Shown: in pieces, positions 45,920 through 58,992 of the stretch
How the letters are laid out: every line of letters starts with the position of its first letter
How positions within the stretch are numbered: position 1 is the stretch's first letter
Source: Sialis fuliginosa
Lineage: Eukaryota > Arthropoda > Insecta > Megaloptera > Sialidae
Assembly (NCBI GenBank): GCA_961205875.1
Contig: OY540810.1
Span: 13,020,001 to 13,084,000 of the forward strand
DNA length: 64,000 bases
Reading direction: 5' to 3'
Notes under the pieces: generated by a model
The model's input: the letters and a program-made list of their open reading frames with translations, nothing else
What the model was told of the DNA's origin: nothing
Database searches by the model: none
Program-made: the position numbers and the translations under genes

Positions 45920-46355
45920 GAATAGTGATAATTTTCTAACGTTTTTATACACGCTCAAATACACAATTAAGATTTGGGGGGGGGGGGGGGGGGGTGAACA
46001 ATAGAGTACAACCTGTAATATACTTATCATTTTTTTACGGAAATTTAGACACCGCTTTGATCTTGAGAATTCAAACCGTTTAAATGAATGAATATCTCGA
46101 GATCGATGGGGTGGTGCTGCAGCGTTTTCTTATTTACCAAAGCTTAAAGATTGGAATATATTTTATTACTTTTATTTTATATTAGAATGAATAGTGATCA
46201 TTTTCTAGCTTTTTTATACACACTCAAACACTTAATTATGGGGGGGGTGGGGGCAATAGAGTAATACCTGTATTACACATGTCATTTTTTACACCATTTT
46301 GACCTTGAGAATCCAAACCAGCGCTGACTTATTTGCCAAGATGGGAAAATCAAAT
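45920..46355 (+). repeat. Direct duplication with poly-G tracts
   Basis: Segments 45920-46138 and 46186-46353 are diverged direct copies: aatagtgataattttctaac / aatagtgatcattttctagc, a g-run, caatagagta, gtcatttttt, ttgagaatccaaacc. The first contains a run of 19 G (45976-45994). Related hairpin arms (46732-46836) read aaataagacatcactgtagc and gcgtcgccgca with their complement. Confidence 0.65.
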
Positions 46356-46731
46356 ATTTTATATGAGATTTTATTATTTTTTTTATGAAAAGTGTATAAA
46401 AATGAGTAGTGCTATTTATAATTAATATTTTTAATTATTATTATATATCGTTGTAGTGTTAAATACATTTGAATGAAACATTTAATACATTGATAGTTTA
46501 TTCTCATTAGGAAAACACATTTAATACAATACATATATGCACTCGTTTATTATATTTATTATTACTTTTCACCAGAAAAGAAATCTTCATTTGAGCTATT
46601 CGTTGTAATTTACTAAAATTAATTTATTATTACATTTAGTCAATATTACATATTATATAAGAAATATTTTGAAACAAATTTATTTAATTGATTATAAATT
46701 GACTAAATTGAGATCAAAGTAATCTTAAATG

Positions 46732-46836
46732 GCAAATAAGACATCACTGTAGCGTCGCCGCATTGACGTTGAAAATCAAAACCGGTTTGAATTTTTAAGG
46801 TAGATGCGGCGACGTTACAGCGATGTCTTATTTGTC
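46732..46836. repeat. Hairpin MITE
   Basis: Arms gcaaataagacatcactgta plus gcgtcgccgcat, and the complement at 46805-46836, around a core of about 40 bases. A scrap with similar motifs is at 18165-18200. Confidence 0.7.
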
Positions 46837-47266
46837 AAGCACTATGAACGTGGTATTAATTCTGTTAGAATAGATATATTGTTTACTCACTGAGCATGCG
46901 CTAAGACATTAATAAATGCCATGGCACTGTTGTATAAGTTTACATCCACGTATAAAGTGCTTAACAAATAATAATTGTATTCAATTAATATACCAGACAC
47001 ATGACATAAATTAAAATATATAATTTTCAACTTTAGATGTATTTATTTTGATACAATATTTTTTTAAATTCTTATTGCGTATAGTGGAATACATCAGAAA
47101 CAATATTAGATTACAATTCATTTTTCATTTTGCGATATAATATAATATATAACATGTATCAAAAAATTATGTAGATAATTCAAAAATTTTTAATAAAAAT
47201 ATTAAATTCAATTAGTCGTACTTACATAAATGTAGATAGATTAATGTCCAGTATTATAAACGAGCT

Positions 47267-47812
47267 AACAAAATTTGCAAGCACTTTTAAATGAGGTTTC
47301 AAACCTATCTGACAGTTCTCTTGAAATTTAATTTCACGCACGTGTGGTAAATAAACACCAACGGTATTAAAACAGTGGTGATATTATGAAAATTACTTGC
47401 ACGGTCAGAGTCTAGTTCTAGAGATACTAACACAGAATTAATAAAGAAGAATAAGTGACACCCGGGGCGGAAATCGATAGTGTCCCCCCCCCCCCCCCCA
47501 AATCAATATGTTATATTTTTTGCACATAAGGTGAACGTCATCTCCTGTTATATGTTTTAAATAAATCTTACGGTTATCACCTCTTTATAGACTTTGAATG
47601 ACCAAAAAAAGTAAATAAGCTTAATGTTTTATACTTTTTACCCCCTTGAAGCTTTAAATAACAAAAAAGGAGATAAATACACATTATTTTTTAACATATG
47701 AGATGAGTATCAACCCATTGAGGGTGACACCCGAGGCGGACCGCCCCCCTCTAGTGACGCCACTGCTGATCATTTAAAAGTGATTCCAAGCTTGCAAATT
47801 TGTTAGCTCTTC
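47267..47812. repeat. MITE with aacgagctaacaaa ends, nested insert with C-run
   Basis: Left end gagctaacaaaatttgcaag and the complement of the right end (gagctaacaaatttgcaagc). Inside, at 47450-47765, a second repeat begins gacacccggggcggaaatcg, has 16 C in a row (47484-47499) and closes with ctagtgacgccactgctgat. It is related to the scrap at 33520. Confidence 0.6.
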
Positions 47813-48584
47813 GAATTCGAAATACCTACTTTTCAATAGTTATTATTAACTTTGTGATGAAATTCTTTGCCTATTTAAAAATTAGTAGAACTTCCCAGTA
47901 TTAGAAGTAATAATTAAAATTATAATATCCCTGTTTTGTTTCTGTATAAATACTACTCTTTATTTTCAGAATGCCGCCATTAAGATAAGATTATTTTTAA
48001 CATATATACCATTCTGAAAATATTTTAAATTATTTGATAACATAATAATTTTTACATTTTCGATTATTTAAAACTAACATATCATCGAGTGACTTAAATA
48101 ATATTCACTAACCTTCATAAACGTCAAAATATATATCAATATGTGTCCCGTAAGTCAGTGCCTATAGTCCGACATTTTGAATAAATTATTAATGAATTTT
48201 TGAACTATTAATTTTTTCGATGGGATTTTTTTCTAAAATTCGAATAATTGTTTTTCATGTGTGTGGTGGGGGGGGGGGGGAGCTGCGTCCCGTCGCTCTG
48301 TTCTTGTCGTTTCTTTTCCTGTACACTAATTATTCGACAATTTCGATCACAGTCATATTTTCGACTCTCCTGTAAAATTTACCCTTTCGACTTTAAATAA
48401 AACTACGCTCTTAGCCTAATACACTCTTGGGCTCATTGACTAGCAGCATAGCCAACCTCCCCCCCCCCTTCTCCCCCAAATCTGGCGAGAGAAATTAGAT
48501 ATTCTCACAATGGTTCACAACTTTTTCCCGAGTTTCATCACAAATTTAGATCAAAATAAATATTTGATACAAATTCAAAATTAA
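47813..48584. other. No gene seen
   Basis: AT-rich sequence with a G-run at 48268-48280 and a C-run near 48461-48468. No repeat ends were recognised. Confidence 0.5.
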
Positions 48585-49079
48585 AGGTGTTCCACGAGAA
48601 GATGTCATTTTCAAACGGATGCTGTTATTGAAAAAAACAAAAATAGCGTTGAAATGATGAAAGTCTGCAATTTTTAATGGATATAAATAAAATTTAATAA
48701 AATGTTTGTGTATCAATTTATTTTATTAATGAAAAATATGTTATTAATGTGAATGTATTGCCCAAAAATGGAGTGACGTAACGAATAAGCTTAAATAAAT
48801 AATGAATTATTTACTTTTTAGTGTGGTTTCAGTCTTAACTTTATGTTTTTCCGTATTTAATATGAAATCCCCTAATAAAAATTGCCCATACACTTTTACT
48901 CTCAAAAAGAAGCACTTTTCAAGAGAAAAAGTTAGATTATTCATTTGGACGCACACGTACTTGCTTCTATAAAATTGCAGACTCTCCTCTTTTCAACGCA
49001 ATTTTTATTTTATTTTCAATAACTGGATTCATTTGAAAATGACAGCTAATTAGTTTCAAGACTTTCCCGTGGGACACCT
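48585..49079. repeat. MITE with aggtgttccacgagaa ends
   Basis: Ends aggtgttccacgagaag and, as complement, aggtgtcccacgggaaagtc, then tcattttcaaacgga and its counterpart inside both ends. A sister lacking clear tips lies at 58217-58650 in a synapsin intron. Confidence 0.75.
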
Positions 49080-49467
49080 GTATATTATTTTTAACGAGCA
49101 ATAAGTTTGAACGATATAGATAATGAAGATTCTTGTAAACTTATACAACGATTACATATGTATAATATATATATGAGGGATATAATACGTATAATATAAC
49201 AATCATATTTCTCAAAACATTATAACATTATTCGAGTTGTGATAACAACGATATGCCAATCAATTTTTAATAAATAATCTTCACATTAATAATAATTAAC
49301 ACTTTACTAATAGCTGCCACTGAGGGACACTTATTGCCAAACTTTTGAATAATGTTATTGACAAAATTCTGGAAAGCAATTTAAGATATGATATAAGATA
49401 TGAATTCTCATATGCCTTATTGTGATTATTGTCTTCTATTTTTTATAATATTTGTATATGTATAGCA

Positions 49468-50238
49468 GTGTGTCCGTACAGATTGAAATATTAACGAGAT
49501 ACCCCCTCAATTTGTTCTTGATGACGAGGTAAACGCAAACTCAGCGTTTACAATTAATATTTAGTCTATGTTCAATGCAATTTAAATTTAATGTCTATTT
49601 TAAATAGCAATTTTCACGTTTTTCTGAAAAATTCTCAAATTTTCTTGTATAGTTTTTTGCGATCAAAAATTTTTAAATTATTATCTTAGATATTTGAGAA
49701 AAAATGCAGTTAAAAAATTTATTTTTTATAATTTCAGTATTTTTTAACGCAAAAAAAAGTTAAAATTGTTTTTAAAGAACTTTCCAAACAAAAGTTATCT
49801 CTTTTTTTCTACAAAATACGAATCTGCAAAAAAATAAATAGGTTTTCATTTTTTTAAATTTTGTTTACTCCAAAATGCCCTTGTAAGTTCTAGTCAAGGT
49901 TAAAATTGTTTGTTGAAGACTATAGTTATTTTTTATTTAATTTATAAATTCCCTCTCAGCAGAAAATTGATTAAATAAAGAAAAAATAGTTAAATTTGTA
50001 AGAAAAATCGATTTTCAGTCGAGACGGAATTTACAAGTAAATAAAGAGAGCAATTTTTTAGCTAACAAAAAAAGTCATAATATATATGTAGGAAAAAAAA
50101 CGAAAAAATTAAAATTGCTATTTTAAATACACGTTTTTAAATATTAATCGTCAACGCTAAGTTTGCGGCTACTTACTTTGTCACAAAGAACTGATTGAGG
50201 GTGTGTCACGTTAATATTTCAATTTGTACAGTCACCCT
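49468..50238. repeat. Long MITE with gtgtgtccgtacagattg ends
   Basis: Left gtccgtacagattgaaatat and the complement of the right end (gactgtacaaattgaaatat) match, followed by taacg and ccctcaat on both sides and a shared aacgcaaac/agcgtt motif. The interior is AT-rich with no reading frame. Confidence 0.75.
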
Positions 50239-50758
50239 AATGTATAGGTATGTATATATATATACAAAAACATACCTTATATAGTAATACTCTATTTGGA
50301 TGCTACCAATAGTTGACTCTAGAACTTTTAATAGACGTTTTCACCATCTATAAGTTCCATATATAATTCAAACAAAAAACTATTTTGTACGTAGGTATGT
50401 ATTTTTAACAAATTGTTGTTTTTTTGTTGACATTTATTGAAAAGCGTACATTTAAAGCGAACGCTCCAAAAACGTACATATGCCAACCATAATGCATATA
50501 TATAACCGCCCTTTTTAATAATATAGGAGGTGAGTCATTTAAAATGACAATCACAAAATTTTCGATAAAATTTGAAAAGTTTCAAGTTGGTAAAATTTTA
50601 AGATTTTAAATACTCGCACAATACCCAAATTTTATTACAGATTCTTATGGTTGAGTTCGTACTTTTTTCAGAATAGTGGTTTTAAGTTATTAAAAATATT
50701 TTATTAGCTTGGCTGTATGTTTGTAAACAAATCTTACAACTCAATTTTGTACACGTGT

Positions 50759-50978
50759 ACACTGGTAGAAACGATAACTTGGGCCAAAAAATCATTATTA
50801 TAACGAAAACAATATTTTCTTAATATAAGTAATATACTCTTACTCCAACTATGTTATTGTTGGACAAAACAATATTACAGTTGGATTAAGAGTATATTAC
50901 TTATATTAAGAAAATATTGTTTTCGTTATACAATATAAAACAATGATTTCTTGGCTCAAATCAATTTTTACCTGTGTA
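50759..50978. repeat. Near-perfect hairpin MITE
   Basis: Arms of about 65-80 bases (50788-50860 and 50884-50965) are nearly perfect inverted copies (aacgaaaacaatattttctt, taagtaatatactctta). The tips tacactggtagaaacgataa and, as complement, tacacaggtaaaaattgatt are weaker. The spacer is about 25 bases. Confidence 0.9.
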
Positions 50979-51448
50979 TAAGTCCGGTGACAATGCAATA
51001 TAGTATATCTAATATCGTTCTAAACCCAATATGTCGGACGACTAGAGATGGAGGATTACTTTTTTCTTTACAATCCCATGATATGGGTATCAAATGAAAG
51101 GGTTTGACGAGCTTTATCTGTATGTTAGTTTAATCAGTCAGTAACTAAAAATTTAAAAATAAATCAAAAAATGTTTTTTTTTAAAAGCTTTTAAAATAAA
51201 AGCACGAGGCGCTCATGAAGGCAAATTTATAGCTTTTGTAAAATAAGAAATTAGTTATAGCTTTCAGGAAGAGAATGCCCCACGCTTTTATTGGTTTTTG
51301 TAATAGCTGAAAATGTATTTTTTAATTTTTAGTGCATTTTTAATAAAAGCTTGTTTAAAAAAATATTTTTAATGATTTTTTTTATTTTTAGAAATACCTT
51401 TATCAGTTATAAATATTTTTAACTCGAAGATAAATGCATAAAAAATAT

Positions 51449-51565
51449 ATGTGGCTGTGTCAGGATGCACAGTCGAGGGATTGGCGTGAATACGTAACAA
51501 ATCTAAGTTCGCGTCAATTGTGGCAATAGGGTTAAATAAAACTCAGACTTATGATGTGCTTGCGT
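51449..51565 (+). repeat. Interspersed repeat family C, copy 3
   Basis: Contains gtggctgtgtcaggatgcac, agtcgagggattggcgtgaa, tacgtaac and aaataaaactcagact. Confidence 0.65.
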
Positions 51566-52680
51566 GACGATACCTGCTGAGACAATCTTTCCAATGCTAT
51601 GCGTCTTTAATATTTCATGCTGTTTTGAAAATGCTACGAACTCATCTAGAAGAATATGTAATCATTTTTTTTATGTTTAACTCCCCTCCTCCCTCACCCC
51701 TTCAACTTTTTTCATAAGCTTATATTTTTTTAGTTATTTTCAATTTTAATTACAATATTGGATAGTTGTTAATTTCAGATAAATTTTCATAAAATCTGAG
51801 CAAAGGCGTAAATTACAAATATGGGGCATCAAAATCTCTTTTCAAGGCGGTGGATATTTTTTCTTTTTAAATTAACATCTAAACAATATTTAATATTAGT
51901 ATAATTAAATCTATATTATAACGAACATCAAATATATGACAATCAATTCTATTCTAGATAATATGCATCCTTACATACATAATACAAACGGCCAGACATA
52001 GTTGGTCTAATATTTCACTCTACTTAGGATATTTATCTAAGGGCGTTTCAAACACTTACTAATTTGTATGATAAATACACCAAATTGCCCGTTAGGCAAT
52101 TTTTTGTCGCCTTCGGCTTCGTTTAAAAATGTACAACCATCTAAAACCCAACTAACTTTCACAGATTATAGGATAAGGGATGCCCTGGGGTGGTCAGGGC
52201 AGGCTACATATACGAGACCCTTGTAATCACAGGTATATGTCTTCCTGAACCAGCGGTGGCAAATTCCGGACCGAGTTTGAATCACATTATTAATAATCAA
52301 TTAGTAATAAATTATTTCAATACTGATGTATAAAAAATCTATTTATTTAACTTCAATAAAGTATATCAGAATATTCGAAAATTTTCGCAGAAATTTCAAA
52401 GAGATGGTTTCCAACGCATTATTGCGGTGTGACGACTTAAAATTTTCGATTTTTTTAATACATATTTTGAAAGTAAACTATATTGAAAGTATACTGTGAA
52501 AATTGTAGACCGAAATTCAAAGTATTTACGAATTTATAGCACAAACCAATCATAATATGGCCAACCAGTTATACAACTCGCATCTGAAAAGGTTGCCCCC
52601 TCTGGTATAAAACAAATATGGGCACTTTTGGTTCCTATGAATTGTTTAATAATAAAAAAACAACTTAAAAAAAAACTAAA
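51566..52680. other. No gene; dispersed repeat at 52425-52550
   Basis: The piece at 52425-52550 (taaaattttcgattttttta, gaaattcaaagtatttacga) recurs at 61538-61665. A GC-rich scrap at 52170-52260 resembles the insert near 42340. No coding sequence was recognised. Confidence 0.5.
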
Positions 52681-52684
52681 AACA

Positions 52685-52800
52685 CTGTAAAGTATATGTA
52701 ATAATTAAATTTAACAGTTTTTGAAGTCGGTTTTATTATTTTCTTTTTTTTAATGTTTTTTATAAGCTTAAGAAACTGTTAAATTTAATTTTTATATAAT
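52685..52800. repeat. Hairpin MITE, second of three
   Basis: Arms with taattaaatttaacagtttt and gaagtcggtttt, and the complement of the right arm. Sisters are at 18861-18975 and 56296-56432. The tips are gaaaagtatataataat in the best copies. Confidence 0.75.
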
Positions 52801-53175
52801 TTTTAGGTTTTTTTAAGTCGTTCTTTTTAAATGGCGTATCTTCAAAGTCCGTGGTTAGATTATGATAAAGTGTATGTATATGCAACCACATCGGGAGTAT
52901 AGTCTTAGAGTTATGTATATTCGAAAATATGTATATATTGTCAAATTGAGAATCTCTTACTTTTTTTAAGTCGGTAAAAAAAGTTAATTATTGGTCATAC
53001 CAAAAGTACCCACAACTTAGATGGTATATAATAATAAATTCCCGTCATTAACAATATTATTTCATGTGATTTAAAAAAAAAGCTACACGAAAAAAAAAAT
53101 AGCATTCATGTAGGTTATTCCGATATAAATACATTTTAACAATGATTAAATACAATTGTTTTTACCATATTTTCT

Positions 53176-56100
53176 TTACATGTCTCCGAATATCCCTGCA
53201 AACGTTTTACGTAAATTTTTCATTGTGTCTTCCGTATCTTCAGTTGTCTGTGTCTGCGATCCTTGACGGTTGAAGACACCACGTGTTATAGAACTAGCTG
53301 TAGTTGTTGTCTCTTCTATCGGACGTGGATTTGCCGGTGGTAAGCTACTCACCGAACCCCGAGCGCTTGTGGTAACTGTGCTCGACTGGGAGGCTGTAAA
53401 AGAAAGATAAATAAGTTGAGAAAGGCACTGTGACGAATCAAAAAATTGTTAATGTTTGGGAATTTTTTTAACAGGTAAAACTAATTATTTTAGGATCGAC
53501 TACAGAACATTTTATTAAGTATACATTCAACTTATACAATACCAATTTTTACTGAAAAATATTTTAAAATTACAAAGTTATGAGCCTCGATGTGACGGCC
53601 AAAAAATAAATTCCTCGAAATTTTGAGTGAAGGGTTATCGAAATTAAAACTGTGCATAGCCGTTTTTTCACAAAAAAAAAAATCGCCATGTTGAAGATAC
53701 GAGACAAAAAATTGTTCTCCGATTTCAAAATTTTAAATTGATCTTTCCGTTTCAGGTCAAGACAAACACTTTTCGTTCCGTGTCTGACTGTATGTGTGTC
53801 TGTCTGTCTGTCTGTGTATCTGTCCTCTGAATCCTTGTCACACGGATAACTCATGAACCACTGAACCGATATTGATGGTTGTATCTGGCTTAAGGACGGT
53901 CCCATTTCAAAATCGTGTGTAAGGGGGAGGGGTGACATCCCAAAGTATTTATTTTTTCAATATATCTTAAGAACGGCACATATTGTATGTAAAATATTCC
54001 CTTACAATGATTTATCTCAATTTGCTCTAAAAAAATCGTGTTTTTTTTTTTTAAATTGATATTTACTTTGACATATTAAACGAGGCTGTGCATTTACTTG
54101 GCAGATATTTTTTTACATATTTATGAATATGTAGGTAATTAAAAAAAATGCAAAAAAAAAACATCACAGTGGCTTTCTCCCTTAAATAAATATAATTAAG
54201 ATATTAACATTACGCACATGCGCCTTGCGAGTCTCTTCGACTCACATTACTGAGTGACGGATGTCCGGACTCTGGAACACCTGGAACCGGAGGTGGCTCC
54301 ATCGACGATGAAGACATGCCGCTGGAGATGCCAACACCGCTGTCTGTGGGTGAGCTCAGCGCACCGGATTGACCAGAGGATACACTAGATCTAGATGATG
54401 TTTTCACCAAGTTAGGTGGCCGACAAAAGTTCTATAAAATTAAAAATATAGAATCCTAATTCAGTTAAAAAAATTTTATTTCTATAATGCAGTTAGAAAA
54501 TACAGTTATCCCTCCATTTACGCGGTTAAATGGTTCCATGAAAACAGCGCGTAGAAAAATTAATTTACATATAATATATTTATATATACAGGGTGTCTAA
54601 ATAGTGGAGTAAAGTACATGTATCTCGGAAACTATAAGAGATAGATATCACTTTAAATAAGACAAAAGTAACCTTTAAGTAAGGGGGTATTTAATGGTGC
54701 ATTAACATCCTACAAAATTATTATAACTTACTTAATATAAGTAAGCTAAAAACCGTTCTTTCGGTGGGCTAGAAATAAATTGATTTAATAAAGATATAGG
54801 TACTTATAAAAGAAGCCCATTAATTTAAAAAAAAGTATACCTGTCTCTTAAAGCGACCAAGACTGATGCCAGTACCTTATTTATTATAACATAAAGAAAA
54901 TTCAGAAATATAATATTTAGAAATTGTTCGCGACCCGAAGTTTTAAAAATTGTGTACCTTAATGCATAATCATTATAGTTGATTTGTGTGTGTATGTACT
55001 AAACCCACCTGCATTCTTGCTGTGACTAGGTCTGCGATGTGTCTACGATCTTCCTCCTGTGAATCTCCCATGAGCATGAGCGCGCTATCATTCACTTCGA
55101 TTATATGTTCACGACCGTCTTTCCCGACTATCACTTCCAATGCGCAGATTTCTAATCCACCAAACAGCTCGGCAACTTCATCTACCCAAGTCCTGTACCG
55201 CTCTGTCATCGTCAACTGCTCCAGCATTGCACTTCCGGTATTGGTTTTCCAATTACCGGATATAGATTTACGCCTGCAAGAATAATTTATTACAAATGCA
55301 TTTTAGAATACACACTGAAGAAGAGATTTTAAAAAAGTATTGTTCCCTAGTTACATACCTACGTTGAAAGTTAAATGTTTGATTTTTGTTTTGATTGCAA
55401 ATAACTCGGTCAAAAATGTTCGTATAATGATACAAAAAAAATGCAAATTGAAGACAAAAAAACCATTCATTAGAATTACCCATGGAGACTCTCAAAATTG
55501 AGCTAAATTTGTGTAGTTGAAAAATTGCAAGTAGAAAGAAAATATAAAAAAGTGTAAGTGTAGAGTAAAAAAAAGAAAGTTATTTACAGTTGAAAAATTT
55601 TCTTAAAATAACCTCTGATAATTTATTTATGATAAGTACGTACATAAAGGCTTTATAGTTGTTTCCTATTTTCTGTACGTGTATGTCGTATTTAGCATCG
55701 ATGTATGGCTCGACAGTGCAATAGGTGTTTGCAAGAGCTACGACACTTGCAATGTCCTGGAAGTCAGAATGATTCTCTACCTTTACTTTACCGAGTCCGC
55801 CGTGTGCGTGACCCATTTTCACCACGACTGGGTAACGTGTCGCACTTAACTGAAATAAAATAATACATTAAATGTTTTTATCAATTCAGTAAACTGTTTA
55901 CAGAATAAATCAAGAAAAAATAAAACCGACTTCAAAAAAATACTGTGTCTACTGGTTTTTGAAAATAAAATTCAGATTCTAAATTCCCTGACCACTAGAG
56001 GCTCGGGGGCGTCGGGATGAGAAGTGAAGGGGCAAAAATAAAATTTGAAGACCTTTTTATATATTTATACACTTTTTCCTTCTTTGAATGAATAAGTGTA

Positions 56101-58992
56101 GAATTGAAGTTAGAAACAAAAAAAAAAGTCATTAAAATCAAATTTAGTAATAAGTATAAAGGCACTGCCCCGACTGCTTTGGAAAAATATCTGACTTCCC
56201 AGAATATATAATAAATTCCCTGACTTTCCCTGACCACTTTAGGCTTCCCTGACTTTTCCTTGACTTTCTCTGAGTTTCCAGAAAGTGAACACCCTGTGAA
56301 AAGTATATAATAATTAAATTTAACAGTTTTTAAAATCGGTTTTATTTTTTTCTTTCTAAAAAGGTTTTTATTAGCTTGGCATTGACTTCAAAAACTGTTA
56401 ATTAAATTTAATTATTATATACTTTTCAGTATTTTTACATTTATTATGTTTCTCTTTTGGGTGATAACTTTAAAGTCCATGGTGATTCTGATATTTATAT
56501 GGTACCATTTCAGGAGTATACTCTTTCAAATAAACAAAAAATCGTCCAAATCGGTACATATTTGTAAGAGTTATGCCCGAACATACCTACATAAAAAATA
56601 TATGTATATTGTCAACTACCCACTACCCCTTTTTCAGCTGTAAAATATCACAAGGACCCGCATATAATTTACATTTTTAGTAGTGAACATTTTTCATATA
56701 CATATCTAGTGTTATATAATAATCCAAGGCATTCCAACTACACCCAGAGCCACCAGGGCTCCCTTTGATCCACCCAATACCGCCAAGGGAGCCGAGGACC
56801 GCAGATTGAAAACCAGTTTGTTTGAGTGTGTGTCATTTGTAAGATAATTTAAAGTACTTACCATTTCTCTATGATTAGGATAGTAAGTCTGTTCAATAAG
56901 AGGGAAATTCTCTTTTCCTATTCTACGTTGCAGTTGGAGAAGGTGACCAAATATCCATGGTTTGTCCTGAAATATCATTGTCATATGTAACATACATGCA
57001 TACATACATAATGTATTAACCCTTCCGCGACGATTTTTTTCTAGGGGACATGGAAATACTTTTCTTAATTTTTTATAAGTAAAAATTATCTTTCATGTTA
57101 GAAAATGTCGAAAAAAACTTTAAAGGGGTTGATGGAGGTGAATTAATGATACTTTTATGTACCACCAGTCCTATACAAAAACTTTTGAGTATATATAATC
57201 TATATTATTATAAAACGCAACGTCTCTCTGTTTGTCTATCTGTCCGATTTACGTGTTTTTTTAATTGATAGATATATTTTATTTCCAGGTTTTAGTATAT
57301 ATTTTGTTACGTTAGGTAACATAAGGAATAAGCAGTGACGATAATAATAATTCAAGTCAGAAAAAATCGTAAATACTTCGGCTCCTATGCGAGATAGGGG
57401 GTTGTTTCCCTCCAAAAACCCCCACTACCATGTTTTTTTTCTGCCGAATCTAAAGAAACTAAATACAACCCTCCATACGTGACAGGGGGTGAAATATTAA
57501 CTCCCGTGCAAAGCCGATGCGAGTTCACTAGTACAAAATAAATCAAGGATGATAAATTGTAAAACAAACTTATTATTAGTGGTACATATGTATGTGTACC
57601 ATGAGTCACGAAAGACTTAAATATATTATACCGTCATCGTTAAACATTTTTTTATAAGAATGTATAAACGTTTAGTATCCCTGACAGGCTGAAGATATCA
57701 TAAAAAAGGTAATTTTTTAGATACGTCAAAAAAAAGAGATAATATTCTAAAATTGTTACTGTCTGAGTTATTAATTTTTACATTTTGCAGATTTTTATGA
57801 ATTTATTGACCACGTTGCCTGATATTTCAATTAGACGGACAAGTGCGAGGAGAACTCACGCCCTGAATGTTCCTCTAAAAAACGTTAAATAAATGAATAT
57901 TACCTGAAAATTGTAAATAGCATTAAGGTTGTTGATGGAGGGTACACCGCCGTATTTGAAACCAAGTAGTAGATTTTTGTTGTCCTCTCCAGCGTCCCGC
58001 AGATTTTGACGAACTAACACAAAATCGGGGCGAAAAGAGCGAACCACTTTGGTACCGTTTCTATAAACAGCCATTGAAACAGCTGTTCCAGTCTCATTGC
58101 TTGCTGTCAACGAGAGTTCCTGCAAACGAAACAATTATTTTTTATTTAGTTTCAATCAATTCGGTAAAAAAGTTTAAAAAATCAATAAAAAAAATATTTT
58201 TTTAAACATGTTGAAAATAATCAGCTATCATTTTCGAATTGATGCAATTATTGAAAAAACAAAAATAACGTTAAAAAGATGAGAATCTGCAATTTTATTC
58301 GAGCTATGTTAGAAGCAAGTATATGCGCGTCAAAATGAATAATTTGACTTTGAATCTTGAAAAGTGCTTTTTTTCGAAAGCAAAAGTGTATGGAGAAATT
58401 CTTGTAAAGGATTTCGTATTAAATACGGAAAACATAAAGTTAAGAGTGAAACCACACAAAAAAGTAAATAACTCATTATTTATTTAAACTTATGTGTTGC
58501 GTCACTCAATTTTTTGGGCAATAAATTCGCATTAAAATAATTGTTTGTTATTTTTAAGAATTATCGATAAAAAAATACAGACTTTCTTCTTTTCAACGCT
58601 ATTTTTATTTTTTCAATAACTGCATCCATTTGAAAATGACAGCTTCAGCCGCCCCCACCCTACACGAGTATGTATTTTTTTCAGATTTTTCAATTAATGT
58701 ATTTTCTATTTTATAAGCTATTTCTATACAGTGTAATTAATTTTTTTACAGAAAATAGTTTTTCTTAAATTTAATATTTCAAGTTGTCCTTTACATTTTA
58801 AACATTCTGTATATATTGTTTACAATATATTTACCTTGAATTCTGATTGCTCCACTCGAATGTCATAATCACCATGTAATCTTTTCCCCCTGAAGTATTT
58901 TGACCAGTCAGTGTTTTGATCATCTATAACAAGGAGCGTGAAACATCGGTCCTTGTTATAAGACGGTCGAGTTGCGCTCGATACAGCTGCGC
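53176..58992 (-). CDS. Syn: Synapsin, 3' eight exons (5' end outside window)
   Basis: Coding exons, in gene order: 58992-58835, 58119-57904, 56966-56862, 55849-55644, 55273-55009, 54431-54218 and 53393-53176, all with GT-AG borders and consistent phases (seven found). The N-terminal exon lies beyond 58992. Recognisable synapsin C-domain blocks (ATP-grasp-like fold) include [104 protein letters not shown] and [11 protein letters not shown]. The tail is serine/proline-rich with RRDS, a possible kinase site, and ends [15 protein letters not shown], as in other insect synapsins. Synapsin binds synaptic vesicles and controls the reserve pool in nerve terminals. If the 54218 donor is not used, translation stops three codons later. 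Introns are short and hold MITEs and a small Helitron. Confidence 0.93.
53685..54110 (+). repeat. Interspersed repeat family A, copy 5, in a synapsin intron
   Basis: Shortened copy: gaagatacgagacaaaaaat, ctttccgtttcaggtcaaga, tctgtctgtctgtctgtgta, gaatccttgtcacacggata, gaggctgtgcatttacttgg. Confidence 0.65.
54499..54874. repeat. Cluster of three MITE fragments in a synapsin intron
   Basis: 54499-54560 belongs to the 20055 family (tacagttatccctccattta, cgcggttaa). 54592-54760 belongs to the 45164 family (tacagggtgtctaaatagtg, atctcggaaact). 54765-54874 is the right part of family D (aagactgatgccagta). All are truncated. Confidence 0.6.
56296..56432. repeat. Hairpin MITE, third of three, in a synapsin intron
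   Basis: Left arm aaaagtatataataattaaa and right arm taattattatatacttttca, with taacagttttt / aaaaactgtta inside. Confidence 0.75.
57199..57531 (+). mobile_element. Short Helitron in a synapsin intron
   Basis: Begins TCTATATTATTATAAAACGC after host A and ends ...gccgatgcgagttcaCTAG before host T, fitting TC...CTAG in an A/T target. The interior shares ctcctatgcgagataggggg and tacgtgacagggggtgaaat (in inverse sense to the large Helitrons) with the 4832-12273 array. At 333 bases it is non-autonomous. The 3' hairpin is weaker (gcaaagccgatgc). Confidence 0.6.
58217..58650. repeat. MITE related to 48585-49079, in a synapsin intron
   Basis: Inverted inner ends: tcattttcgaattgatgcaa with ttattgaaaaaacaaaaata on the left, and the complements ttgcat-type and tatttttattttttcaataa on the right. 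The aggtgttcc tips are not seen. Confidence 0.6.

Noticed and set aside
53570-53938. 122-codon minus-strand frame in a synapsin intron
   Set aside because: It lies inside interspersed repeat family A; similar frames appear by chance in other copies.
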